64,000 nt of DNA from positions 1 through 64,000 of the forward strand of contig JAUNCZ010000006.1 of assembly GCA_030526405.1 (NCBI GenBank). The letters are read 5' to 3'. A program made the position numbers and the translations under genes. Source of the DNA: Lachnospiraceae bacterium. GTDB taxonomy: Bacteria > Bacillota > Clostridia > Lachnospirales > Lachnospiraceae. The notes under the pieces were generated by a model that had not been told where the DNA came from, made no database searches, and worked only from the letters and a program-made list of their open reading frames with translations. Below are positions 16,027 to 24,021 of the stretch, piece by piece; positions within the stretch are counted from its first letter, which is position 1; each line of letters begins with the position of its first letter.

Positions 16027-17624
16027 CCATGTTCAGAAAACAGAAAAACAACACCGTCTCCAGACGACTGTATTTTTATATTTTTGTCCCCATCCTGATC
16101 ACCATATTTCTGTCCAGTGCCGTCACCCTCTACTATGCACTGAATGCAAAACAAAAGGAACTGGATCGGCTGATCAGTGAAACCGCCTCCAACATCGCCG
16201 CTCTCCCTGCCACCAGAGAACTGCTGCTTTCCGGAGAACCGGATCCCGATTACACGAAAACACTGGATCTCTATGAAGAGAATATCTCACAACTGGACAC
16301 ACTTGTAATCTGTAACAGAGACAGCATCCGGTTGTACCACACCGTTGCTGACCGAATCGGCCTGTCCTTTGTGGGTGGGGATGAGGGACCCATCCTGGAG
16401 GGCGCAGACCCCTATATTTCCATCGCCACCGGTACACTGGGACTGCAGAGGCGTGCCTTTCACCCGGTAACAGATGGAGAGGGAAGGATCCTTGGCTTTG
16501 TAATGGCTTCTGTTCTGAACAGCAGCCTTACCAGCATCCGCACCAATATTATTCTCACCTTTCTCCTGATTTTCCTGGTGATGGTGGGAATCGGCTGTAT
16601 TACTGCGGAAACCTTCCGCTATCAGCTGTCCACCACCCTTCTGGGTCATAATCCGGAGGACTTCGTGAATCTCTATGTGGAGCGTTCCGAGGTGCTGGAC
16701 GCCCTGGAGGAGGGTATCTTCGCCATCAATACAGAGGGACAGGTGATCCTGATGAATCAGTCTGCCAAGAAAATGCTGAATCTTCCCGCAGATTACCGGC
16801 CTGAGGGTACACCTCTTGTAACCTATTATCCGGAAACCCAGCTTCCCAATACCGTCCGCACCGGAATTCCGGAGCACAATATCAACTTTGTGATCAATGA
16901 TAAAAATATCATTTCTTCCAGAATCCCCATTGAGAGGGAGGGACAGATCATCGGAGCCGTTTCCATCTTCAGAAACAAAACAGAGGTTACAAAGCTGGCG
17001 GAGGAACTTACCGGTGCCAAATATATGGTGGACACTCTACGGGCCATGAACCATGAATTCATGAATAAGCTCCATGTGATCCTGGGATCGCTGGAAATCG
17101 GAGATGTGGAGCAGGCAAAGAGCTACATCATCAATACCAGCCTGGTGTCCGGGGCCGCCGTAAGTGATATCCATCACCGGGTACCCTCCTCCACCCTGGC
17201 TGCCCTGCTGATCGGAAAGCTGATCAGGGCCAGTGAACTGGGTATCACCCTTACCCTGCAGCCGGACTCCTGCTTTTATCGCAAACAGCACCATCTGCCC
17301 TCCGACTGCTATATCACTCTGGTGGGAAATCTTCTGGAAAATGCCATCTACGAGCTGAACAGTCAGGATTACCCTGTGAAGCAGATCAATCTTGGAATCT
17401 ATTCCGGTGAGGGCCATACCACCATCATCTGTGACGATACAGGAGGTGGAATTCCAGAGGATATTCTGGAGCATATCTATGACAGGACTACCACCACCAA
17501 GGGAGAGGGCCATGGTCACGGTTTCCCACTGATGAAGGAGATCACAGACCGTTATCACGGCACAATACACATTGAAACAGAGCTGGGAGAGGGTACCTCC
17601 GTGGAGATCAATCTTCCTATTTAA
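16020..17624 (+). CDS. CitA/DcuS-type sensor histidine kinase, probable malate sensor
   Basis: Senses an external C4-dicarboxylate, most likely malate, and phosphorylates the regulator at 21372. Layout of 534 residues: membrane segment about 17-40, extracytoplasmic CitA-like sensor about 45-170, second membrane segment about 175-197, PAS domain about 215-320, phosphoacceptor motif MNHEFMNKLHVILG with His345, and an ATPase domain with NLLENAIYEL, CDDTGGGIPED and GHGHGFPL. Two starts are possible: GTG at 16020 (GGAGG 4 bases upstream, overlapping the alarmone synthetase stop) and ATG at 16029. Gene order and partners resemble the maeKRPE malate systems of Firmicutes, but kinase and regulator genes are here 3.7 kb apart on either side of their targets. 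Confidence 0.9.
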   Translation: MVTMFRKQKNNTVSRRLYFYIFVPILITIFLSSAVTLYYALNAKQKELDRLISETASNIAALPATRELLLSGEPDPDYTKTLDLYEENISQLDTLVICNRDSIRLYHTVADRIGLSFVGGDEGPILEGADPYISIATGTLGLQRRAFHPVTDGEGRILGFVMASVLNSSLTSIRTNIILTFLLIFLVMVGIGCITAETFRYQLSTTLLGHNPEDFVNLYVERSEVLDALEEGIFAINTEGQVILMNQSAKKMLNLPADYRPEGTPLVTYYPETQLPNTVRTGIPEHNINFVINDKNIISSRIPIEREGQIIGAVSIFRNKTEVTKLAEELTGAKYMVDTLRAMNHEFMNKLHVILGSLEIGDVEQAKSYIINTSLVSGAAVSDIHHRVPSSTLAALLIGKLIRASELGITLTLQPDSCFYRKQHHLPSDCYITLVGNLLENAIYELNSQDYPVKQINLGIYSGEGHTTIICDDTGGGIPEDILEHIYDRTTTTKGEGHGHGFPLMKEITDRYHGTIHIETELGEGTSVEINLPI

Positions 17625-17660
17625 AAAAAGCCGGGGCTTTTTTCAGCCTCGGCTTTTTTC
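17623..17660. terminator. Bidirectional terminator after the sensor kinase
   Basis: Arms AAAAAAGCCG (17624-17633) and CGGCTTTTTT (17650-17659), inner GGCT/AGCC. It starts in the kinase stop codon and also ends the convergent gene at 17659. Confidence 0.9.
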
Positions 17661-18240
17661 ATACTTCTCTGATCAGGTCATAGGCCTTCACAGCAATTTC
17701 AGGAAGCAGATCATAGCAGATCATCAGATCCCCGTTTTTCATGGACAGGGTCTTCTTATTTACCGGAATATAGGTCAGATCTGAATCCTCTGATTTTTTC
17801 GGGGCCTGTGCCTGAAGCACCTCCCAGGCCGCCTCTTCCAGAGCCTCCTCCGAAGACATGGCCCGAAACGCCCTTCCATGGGCTGCTCCGTTTTTTACAG
17901 TATCATAGATTCCGAAGATACCGCAGACAACTGCTGCCACTCCCAGAAATCGGATGGGCATGGCTGCAGTGCGGAACAAAATGCTGATGAGAATGCCCGC
18001 CAGCAGAATCAGACTGAAGGGTACACAGCCCTTTACAATGGTCCGGCCCACAGAAAGATTTTTCTTCAGCTGCTCCTCCGCGCAGGTTCTGCACACGGAA
18101 AAGTTCTGAAATCTTCCCAGTGCCTGAACCCTTTTCTCCCCTGACAGATCACGAACGTGAAGGGTCTGAACCTCCAGAACATGAAAATCATAGGTATTTT
18201 CCCGGGGATTCTCCTGTTTTTGGCATTTCATACAAGACAT
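17659..18240 (-). CDS. Hypothetical Cys-pair membrane protein
   Basis: A 193-residue protein not assigned to a family. The N-terminal part has two Cys pairs, CMKC (3-6) and CRTC (about 50-53), suggesting a small zinc ribbon. Two hydrophobic segments follow (about 70-90 and 97-112), then an Ala/Glu-rich cytoplasmic tail. AGGAGG lies before the ATG at 18240. It stands between the malate sensor kinase and the malate carrier gene; transcription from the carrier promoter could reach it, but an intergenic pair of repeats separates them. A role in the malate system is not shown. Confidence 0.7.
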   Translation of the reverse strand: MSCMKCQKQENPRENTYDFHVLEVQTLHVRDLSGEKRVQALGRFQNFSVCRTCAEEQLKKNLSVGRTIVKGCVPFSLILLAGILISILFRTAAMPIRFLGVAAVVCGIFGIYDTVKNGAAHGRAFRAMSSEEALEEAAWEVLQAQAPKKSEDSDLTYIPVNKKTLSMKNGDLMICYDLLPEIAVKAYDLIREV

Positions 18241-18268
18241 TCTGTATCCTCCTGTTTTCTCTCAGCAG

Positions 18269-18342
18269 AAATCCGACTTTCACTGAGACAGTTTTTCTGT
18301 GTCTCTTATTAATTAAATCAGATTTCCACTGAGACAGTTTTT
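18269..18342. repeat. Pair of 28-bp direct repeats downstream of the malate carrier gene
   Basis: Two direct repeats at 18269-18296 and 18315-18342 (period 46) match at 25 of 28 positions; core CACTGAGACAGTTTTT. GAGACA and TGTCTC between them can form a hairpin without a T tract. The CACTGAGA word also occurs in the 184-bp repeats at 39527 and 47142, so the pair may be a relic of the same family. Confidence 0.7.
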
Positions 18343-18378
18343 TCTCTCTAACGAACGTGAATTGTTCTGTGACTTAAT

Positions 18379-19770
18379 TTACAGCATTCCACCCATTACA
18401 GAAAGCATCAGACTTCCCAGAATCAGGATGATAGCTCCTCCAAGTCTTGATGAAATCTGTGCAAACGGCATCAGCTCCATACGATCAGCTGCAGAAAGAA
18501 CGGCTACATCTCCTGTTCCTCCCATGTTAGCCATACACAGACCAGCTGTGATACCAGCCTCTACAGGATAGAAGCCTACCAGTTTTCCAACAAATGCAGA
18601 TCCGGCAAAGGCACCGATACAGGTGATTCCGCACAGCAGCAGGTAGCTTACAGAGAAGCTGTTGATTACCTGTGCAATATCCAGATAGCAGATACCGATT
18701 CCCATCAGAAGAACATTTGTAAGGTTTTTCATGATGAACTGGAACCACTGGAAGCAGGCGATCTCAATGGACTCAGGCAGGAAACCGCCTACCTTGAAGA
18801 CTGCCACAGTGATGATCATAAATGCATAAGCATGAATAGTTACAGCTGGAACCAGCATGGTCCAGATCTGAGAACAGATATAACCCCATGCAAAGAAGGT
18901 ACCGGAAACAAGAAGACCGATTCCCAGATTCTTATAGGAGATATTGTCTCTCTTTGCCTGCATCTCAGGAGAAATCTCCATCTCTTTTGGATCTACGGCT
19001 GTGGCCTGCATCAGCTGACCCTGTCCGTTCAGCTTTTTGCTGGTAAGAACCTTTGTGATGATACCGGCAATTACGATGGAGATGGCATTTCCGATGGCTA
19101 CTGCAGGAGACATAATGGAGATTGCCTCAGAAGCAGTCATGGTTCCTGCACTCTCAAAAATCTTGGACAGTGGTGTGGCACCGGCACCCATTCCGCCTCC
19201 CATGATTGGAAGACCGATCAGCAGCAGCGCCTTCACAGCACCAAAACCTGTTACAGCACCAAGGGCAGTAACACCGGCAAATGCCACAATAAGACCACCG
19301 AAAATAGCCGGGAAGTATCTTGCAGCTGCTTTCAGCAGAAGCTTACGGTTCATTCCAAGGATAGAACCTGTGATCAGAGCTGCAATGTACCAGTCAAGGA
19401 AAGCACCTGTTGGTTTGAAGAATGTGTTGATGGAGCCCACCAGATCCAGATCCTTCAGAAGATGCATATTATAGATCTTTGTTCCGTCCTCCAGAACCTC
19501 TGTCACTGCAGGAAGCAGATTAAAATAGCAAAGCAGTGCAGATCCAAAGATAACCACTACAGCACCGCCACCCAGATAGGAGCGGATGATCGGTGTACGG
19601 TTTCCGATCTCACTTAAGATCTCGCCTACCACGATCATAAATACGAAGCAACCGCCCATTCCCACTGGAAGGACACCCATATAGGTTGCCACAAGAATGA
19701 TGGCTGTACATACAGCAAATACCGTGAACGGCAGGTTAAACATTGTAAAGCCTTTTTTTTCTGTACTCAT
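18379..19770 (-). CDS. 2-hydroxycarboxylate transporter family carrier, probable malate uptake (MaeN/CimH/CitS type)
   Basis: A 463-residue secondary carrier of the 2HCT family with about 11 membrane segments. Seen: the two re-entrant loop signatures, GLPIMGGGMGAGATPLS in the first half and AGLCMANMGGTGDVAVLSA in the second, and a C-terminal basic residue region SSRLGG where family members bind substrate carboxylate. It imports malate or citrate with sodium or protons, or exchanges it for lactate. It follows the malic enzyme gene by 46 bases with its own ribosome site (AAGGGGG), forming a malate uptake and decarboxylation operon. No citrate lyase genes are present, which favours malate as the substrate. 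Confidence 0.93.
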   Translation of the reverse strand: MSTEKKGFTMFNLPFTVFAVCTAIILVATYMGVLPVGMGGCFVFMIVVGEILSEIGNRTPIIRSYLGGGAVVVIFGSALLCYFNLLPAVTEVLEDGTKIYNMHLLKDLDLVGSINTFFKPTGAFLDWYIAALITGSILGMNRKLLLKAAARYFPAIFGGLIVAFAGVTALGAVTGFGAVKALLLIGLPIMGGGMGAGATPLSKIFESAGTMTASEAISIMSPAVAIGNAISIVIAGIITKVLTSKKLNGQGQLMQATAVDPKEMEISPEMQAKRDNISYKNLGIGLLVSGTFFAWGYICSQIWTMLVPAVTIHAYAFMIITVAVFKVGGFLPESIEIACFQWFQFIMKNLTNVLLMGIGICYLDIAQVINSFSVSYLLLCGITCIGAFAGSAFVGKLVGFYPVEAGITAGLCMANMGGTGDVAVLSAADRMELMPFAQISSRLGGAIILILGSLMLSVMGGML

Positions 19771-19816
19771 AAAAATCCCCCTTCGAGTATCTTATTTCTG
19801 ATTTTCGTAAGATCAA

Positions 19817-20989
19817 TTACAGTCTTGCAACACCGGATTTTCTTGCTGCCTCAGCTACTGCTGCTGCAACTGTTTTTCCTACTCTTGGATCAAATGCCTT
19901 TGGCAGAATGTAATCATCTCTCAGCTCCTCATCGGAGATCAGTCCTGCAATGGCATCTGCTGCTGCAACCTTCATCTCCTCGTTGATGTCTTTTGCACGA
20001 ACATCGAAGGTTCCGCGGAAGATTCCAGGGAATGCCAGTACGTTGTTTACCTGGTTCGGGAAGTCAGAACGTCCTGTTGCGATAACTCTTGCTCCGCCTG
20101 CCTTTGCATCCTCTGGGAAGATCTCTGGTGTTGGGTTTGCACATGCAAAGATGATGGCATCCTTGTTCATGGTTTTTACCATATCTGTTGTTACTGTTCC
20201 AGGTGCAGATACACCGATGAATACATCTGCTCCCACCAGAGCGTCTGCCAGTGTTCCTGCCTTCTTCTCCAGGTTTGTAACCTCTGCCATCTCCTCTTTG
20301 ATCCAGTTCAGACCATCACGGCCTTTGTAGATGGCACCTTTACGGTCGCACATGATCACATGTTTTACTCCTGCAGACAGCAGCAGTTTTACGATGGAGA
20401 TAGCTGCTGCACCTGCTCCGGATGTAACAACTTTGATCTCATCGATCTTTTTGCCGGTAAGTCTCAGAGCATTTTTCAGACCTGCCAGTGTGATGATGGC
20501 TGTTCCGTGCTGATCATCGTGGAAGATCGGAATATCACATTTCTCTTTCAGCTTTCTCTCGATCTCGAAGCAGCGTGGTGCGGAGATATCCTCCAGGTTT
20601 ACTCCACCGAAGCTTCCGGAGATCATGTATACAGTGTTAACGATCTCATCAACATCTTTGGATTTCACACAGATCGGGAATGCATCCACATCACCAAACG
20701 CTTTGAACAGAACGCATTTTCCCTCCATTACAGGCATACCAGCCTCTGGTCCGATGTCTCCCAGACCAAGTACAGCTGTTCCGTCTGTCACTACTGCACA
20801 CAGGTTGTGACGGCGTGTCAGCTCGTAGCTCTTGTCAACATCCTTCTGGATCTCCAGACATGGCTGAGCAACACCTGGTGTATATGCCAGAGACAGGTCC
20901 TCGCTGGACTGTACCGGACAGGTAGCTACCACCTCGATTTTACCTTTCCACTCACCGTGTAATCTTAATGACTCTTTTGCGTAATCCAT
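19817..20989 (-). CDS. Malic enzyme (oxaloacetate-decarboxylating malate dehydrogenase)
   Basis: Converts malate to pyruvate and CO2, reducing NAD or NADP. The 390-residue length is that of the short bacterial form. Seen: AYTPGVAQPC (about 36-45) with the catalytic tyrosine, TDGTAVLGLGDIGPEAGMPVMEGK with the catalytic lysine, metal ligands in IPIFHDDQHGTA, the dinucleotide fold SGAGAAAISI, and ACANPTPEIFPEDAK. GGGAGG precedes the ATG at 20989. First gene of the operon with the carrier at 18379. Its leader has two hairpins and its promoter has tandem repeats, consistent with activation by the response regulator at 21372. Confidence 0.95.
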   Translation of the reverse strand: MDYAKESLRLHGEWKGKIEVVATCPVQSSEDLSLAYTPGVAQPCLEIQKDVDKSYELTRRHNLCAVVTDGTAVLGLGDIGPEAGMPVMEGKCVLFKAFGDVDAFPICVKSKDVDEIVNTVYMISGSFGGVNLEDISAPRCFEIERKLKEKCDIPIFHDDQHGTAIITLAGLKNALRLTGKKIDEIKVVTSGAGAAAISIVKLLLSAGVKHVIMCDRKGAIYKGRDGLNWIKEEMAEVTNLEKKAGTLADALVGADVFIGVSAPGTVTTDMVKTMNKDAIIFACANPTPEIFPEDAKAGGARVIATGRSDFPNQVNNVLAFPGIFRGTFDVRAKDINEEMKVAAADAIAGLISDEELRDDYILPKAFDPRVGKTVAAAVAEAARKSGVARL

Positions 20990-21035
20990 ACACTGATTCC
21001 TCCCTTTGTCTTTCTCTTCTCTCTTTGTATTTCTT

Positions 21036-21125
21036 CAGAATTCCTTCATGAAGGTAATTCTGAGGATATCCCCATGCAGGAACCGCCAGGGAAGCATTTT
21101 TTTCTGATTTATCCTGCTTCCCTGG
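21036..21125 (-). other. Two inverted repeats in the malic enzyme leader
   Basis: First, a 27-base near-palindrome at 21036-21062 (arms CAGAATT/AATTCTG, centre CCTTCATGAAGG). Second, an 11-base-pair hairpin with arms CCAGGGAAGCA (21086-21096) and TGCTTCCCTGG (21115-21125). Both fall within the predicted 158-base leader. They may stabilise the messenger or be protein sites; neither has a T tract. Confidence 0.5.
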
Positions 21126-21153
21126 AAATGCTCCCTTCGGGAATTGCGAGTTC

Positions 21154-21217
21154 AGTATAGTAAATAAATCCATGGAAAGCCAGAATACGAAACTAAAAAA
21201 ACTTTTGTAACTTTTGT
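21154..21217 (-). promoter_or_regulatory. Probable activated promoter of the malate operon
   Basis: -10 TATACT at 21154-21159 (read leftwards) has no recognisable -35. Tandem direct repeats AACTTTTGT at 21200-21208 and 21209-21217 are centred about 61 bases upstream of the expected start, where a CitB/DcuR-type activator would bind. A further inverted copy ACAAAAGT lies at 21297-21304, next to the divergent regulator gene. Confidence 0.6.
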
Positions 21218-21371
21218 TCACGTTTTTCAGAGAATTCCATCGATTACATGTATGTATTTTCCAAACATATTTCCTCATAGATGGACTTATTTGACAACAA
21301 AAGTCAGAAAATATTGATTATTCAGTGAATTCTGTCTAAAATAGAGCTATCTTATCAGAACAGGAACGACG

Positions 21372-22061
21372 ATGCTTATGTACAAAACCATTATCATTGA
21401 AGATGACCCCATGGTGTCCTCCATCAACAAACAATATCTCTCTTCCAGCAAGGAGCTTACTCTTGTTGAATCCTTTACCAACGGAAAGGATGCTCTTGCA
21501 TACTGCCGGACGAATCCTGTGGATCTGGCTATTGTGGATTACTACATGCCGGTGATGGATGGTCTTGAGTTTATCCGCTGCTGCCGAGGAGAAGAGCTGG
21601 CTCTGGACTGCATTATGATCACAGCGGCCAACAGAACAGAGGATATCACCACCATTATGCGGCTTGGTGCTGTGGATTATCTTGTAAAGCCCTTCACCTA
21701 TGACCGGTTCCAGACTGCCATCAGTCGATTTCTGGAGAAAAAAAGGCTGCTGACCAAGGAAGATGCCTTAAGCCAGGAGGAGATCGATCGTCTGATTTCT
21801 CCAATGAACCTGTCCCTTTCCCAGAATGCTGCTCTTCCTGAAAAAGGGCTGCAGCAGAAAACCCTGGACAGGGTCTGTGAGTTTTTCAGAAGTCACAAGG
21901 ATAGTTTTTTCACCAGCGATGAGATTGCAAAGGAGATCGGCCTGTCCAGAATCACCATCAGACGATACGTGAACTATCTGATGGACACCGGTCTTCTGGT
22001 CAGTGAAATTGATTACGGTACAGGAGGACGCCCCTCCATCCGCTATAAGATCAAGGTATAA
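21372..22061 (+). CDS. CitB/DcuR-type response regulator, probable malate regulator
   Basis: A 229-residue regulator. Receiver domain 1-125 with acidic pocket EDD (10-12), phosphoacceptor Asp56 in IVDYYMP, and the conserved lysine in DYLVKPF. The C-terminal domain carries a helix-turn-helix (SDEIAKEIGLSRITIRRYVNYL) followed by a winged end (GRPSIRYKI), the usual CitB-family output. It should be phosphorylated by the kinase at 16020 and activate the divergent malate operon through the repeats at 21200-21217. The ribosome site is weak (GGAACG). An in-frame ATG at 21378 is also possible. Confidence 0.92.
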   Translation: MLMYKTIIIEDDPMVSSINKQYLSSSKELTLVESFTNGKDALAYCRTNPVDLAIVDYYMPVMDGLEFIRCCRGEELALDCIMITAANRTEDITTIMRLGAVDYLVKPFTYDRFQTAISRFLEKKRLLTKEDALSQEEIDRLISPMNLSLSQNAALPEKGLQQKTLDRVCEFFRSHKDSFFTSDEIAKEIGLSRITIRRYVNYLMDTGLLVSEIDYGTGGRPSIRYKIKV

Positions 22062-22066
22062 CAAAG

Positions 22067-22106
22067 AAAGCACACGCCATGCCAAAGCATGAAACGTGTG
22101 CTTTTT
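22067..22106 (+). terminator. Terminator after the malate response regulator
   Basis: Arms AAAGCACACG (22067-22076) and CGTGTGCTTT (22095-22104) with a CATGC/GCATG inner helix, followed by a short T run. Confidence 0.88.
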
Positions 22107-22113
22107 CTCAGAA

Positions 22114-22139
22114 AATGGAAACCAGTTTCTGTTTCCATT
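22114..22139 (-). terminator. Terminator after the SulP carrier gene
   Basis: Arms ATGGAAAC (22115-22122) and GTTTCCAT (22131-22138); on the minus strand it is followed by TTTCTG. It lies 20 bases past the stop of the gene at 22159. Confidence 0.65.
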
Positions 22140-22158
22140 ATACAATTTATATTCTTCT

Positions 22159-23826
22159 TCAGAAGCCACCCTTCAGGATATAATCTGCTCTCTCCAGAGC
22201 CTCATCCAGATGTGCACAGAAATTCTCCTCACCGATGCGATTCACGAATCCGCCGTGCTCCATTACATGGTATGGCTGCTCATTTACATGGGAGAAGATC
22301 AGGGTTACACCGTGTTTCTCACAGTTATCCATCAGACCCTCCAGAGCCTTCATGGCTGTGGCATCCACTGCAGGGACCCCTCGCATACGGATGATCAGAA
22401 CTTTTGTAAACTTCTTCAGTGTAATATTGCTGATCATATCAGCCACACCGAAGAACAGAGGACCTGTCACCTCATATACCCGGACTGCATCAGGAATATT
22501 ACGAAGATGAGCTGCATCCACATCCTCTTCCCCATTCTGTCCATAGTATTTCCAGCCCTTTACAGAAGCCTCCTCACTCATACGTTTTACAAAGAGGATA
22601 CAGGCTACGATCATACCAAACTCGATGGCAACTACCAGGTCAAATACCACTGTCAGCAGGAAGGTAGCCACCAGAACGATGATATCACTCTTTGGTGCCT
22701 TTTTCACCAGGGACACAAAGGTTCTCCAGCCACACATATTGTAGGCAACCATAAACAGGATCGCTGCGATGGTTGGCATTGGGATCAGGGCTGCATAGGG
22801 CATCAGCAGAACCAGTACCAGCACCAGTGTGATGGAATGAACACATCCGGCAATTGGGGAACGTCCGCCGTTTTTAATATTTGCAGCAGTTCTTGCGATG
22901 GCTCCTGTGGCGGGGATTCCGCCAAACAGAACAGATCCGATATTACCCACGCCCTGAGCCACCAGCTCCATATTGGAGTTGTGTTTGTCATTGATCATAC
23001 CGTCTGCCACAACACAGGACAGCAGTGACTCAATAGCCGCCAGAATGGCAATGGTGAATCCGTCCGGGATACCCTGGCGGATGGCACCGATGGTGATATG
23101 TGGCATGTGGAAGGTGGGAAGACTGCTGCTGATGGTGTAAAGATCACCAATGGTGTTTACATGCATCTTCAGAATCTTCACCATCAGGATTCCGACAATC
23201 ACTGCAATCAGAGATCCCGGGATCTTCTCGCTGATCTTTGGCCAAACAATAAGGATCAGAAGACATACAGCACCTACGATCACTGCCTGCACATTGACGG
23301 TACTGATATTCTCGATCATAGCCATAACCTTTTCCATGGTCTCAACAGCCTTTGTTCCCTCCGGATAGGTAAGACCCATGAAATCCTTGATCTGTCCCAG
23401 GAAGATAGTCACTGCAATACCTGCTGTAAAGCCTGTTGTAATGGTAAATGGAATGAAACGAATCAGGGTTCCCAGTCGGAAAACACCCATCAGGATCAGG
23501 AAGATTCCCGCCAGCACAGTGGCAATGATCATTCCATCCATACCCTTCTGTGCAATAATACCTGCAACGATGGTTGCAAATGCTGCCGTAGGACCGGCAA
23601 TCTGTACACGGCTTCCGCCCAGGAATGAAATCAGGAAACCTGCAATAATAGCAGTGTAAATACCCTGCTCAGGGCCAACACCTGAAGCCAGTGCCAGAGC
23701 GATGGAAAGAGGAAGTGCGATGATGGCCACGATGATACCTGCGATCACATCCTTCACCAGCTGCTCTTTGGAATAGCTCTTCATTACCTGAAACAGCTTC
23801 GGTCTCAAAGTATTTGTCTGGTTCAT
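22159..23826 (-). CDS. SulP family anion permease with STAS domain
   Basis: A 555-residue SLC26/SulP carrier. The membrane domain occupies about residues 20-420, with the signature region GPTAAFATIVAGI near 78-90 and NMELVAQGVGNIGSVLFGGIPATGAIARTA in the core. A C-terminal STAS domain (about 440-550) includes VLIIRMRGVPAVDATAMKALE. Family members carry sulfate, bicarbonate or dicarboxylates. No cysteine or sulfate assimilation genes are nearby, so sulfate is not assured. AAAGGAGATG precedes the ATG at 23826. Single gene with its own terminator. Confidence 0.92.
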   Translation of the reverse strand: MNQTNTLRPKLFQVMKSYSKEQLVKDVIAGIIVAIIALPLSIALALASGVGPEQGIYTAIIAGFLISFLGGSRVQIAGPTAAFATIVAGIIAQKGMDGMIIATVLAGIFLILMGVFRLGTLIRFIPFTITTGFTAGIAVTIFLGQIKDFMGLTYPEGTKAVETMEKVMAMIENISTVNVQAVIVGAVCLLILIVWPKISEKIPGSLIAVIVGILMVKILKMHVNTIGDLYTISSSLPTFHMPHITIGAIRQGIPDGFTIAILAAIESLLSCVVADGMINDKHNSNMELVAQGVGNIGSVLFGGIPATGAIARTAANIKNGGRSPIAGCVHSITLVLVLVLLMPYAALIPMPTIAAILFMVAYNMCGWRTFVSLVKKAPKSDIIVLVATFLLTVVFDLVVAIEFGMIVACILFVKRMSEEASVKGWKYYGQNGEEDVDAAHLRNIPDAVRVYEVTGPLFFGVADMISNITLKKFTKVLIIRMRGVPAVDATAMKALEGLMDNCEKHGVTLIFSHVNEQPYHVMEHGGFVNRIGEENFCAHLDEALERADYILKGGF

Positions 23827-24021
23827 AATAGAAACATCTCCTTTTTTTCTCTGGACATCCTATATTCTCCACAAAACAGGACGCCTGTTTTCTAGGATAG
23901 CACTCCCGAATCAAAAAAAAAGAGACTTTTTTTATTGTATCTGATAATGAACAAAATTAACACCAACGACTGTGATTTTTAGTCTTTTTCTTTACTTTTC
24001 AGATTATTTCAGGTAGTTGTA

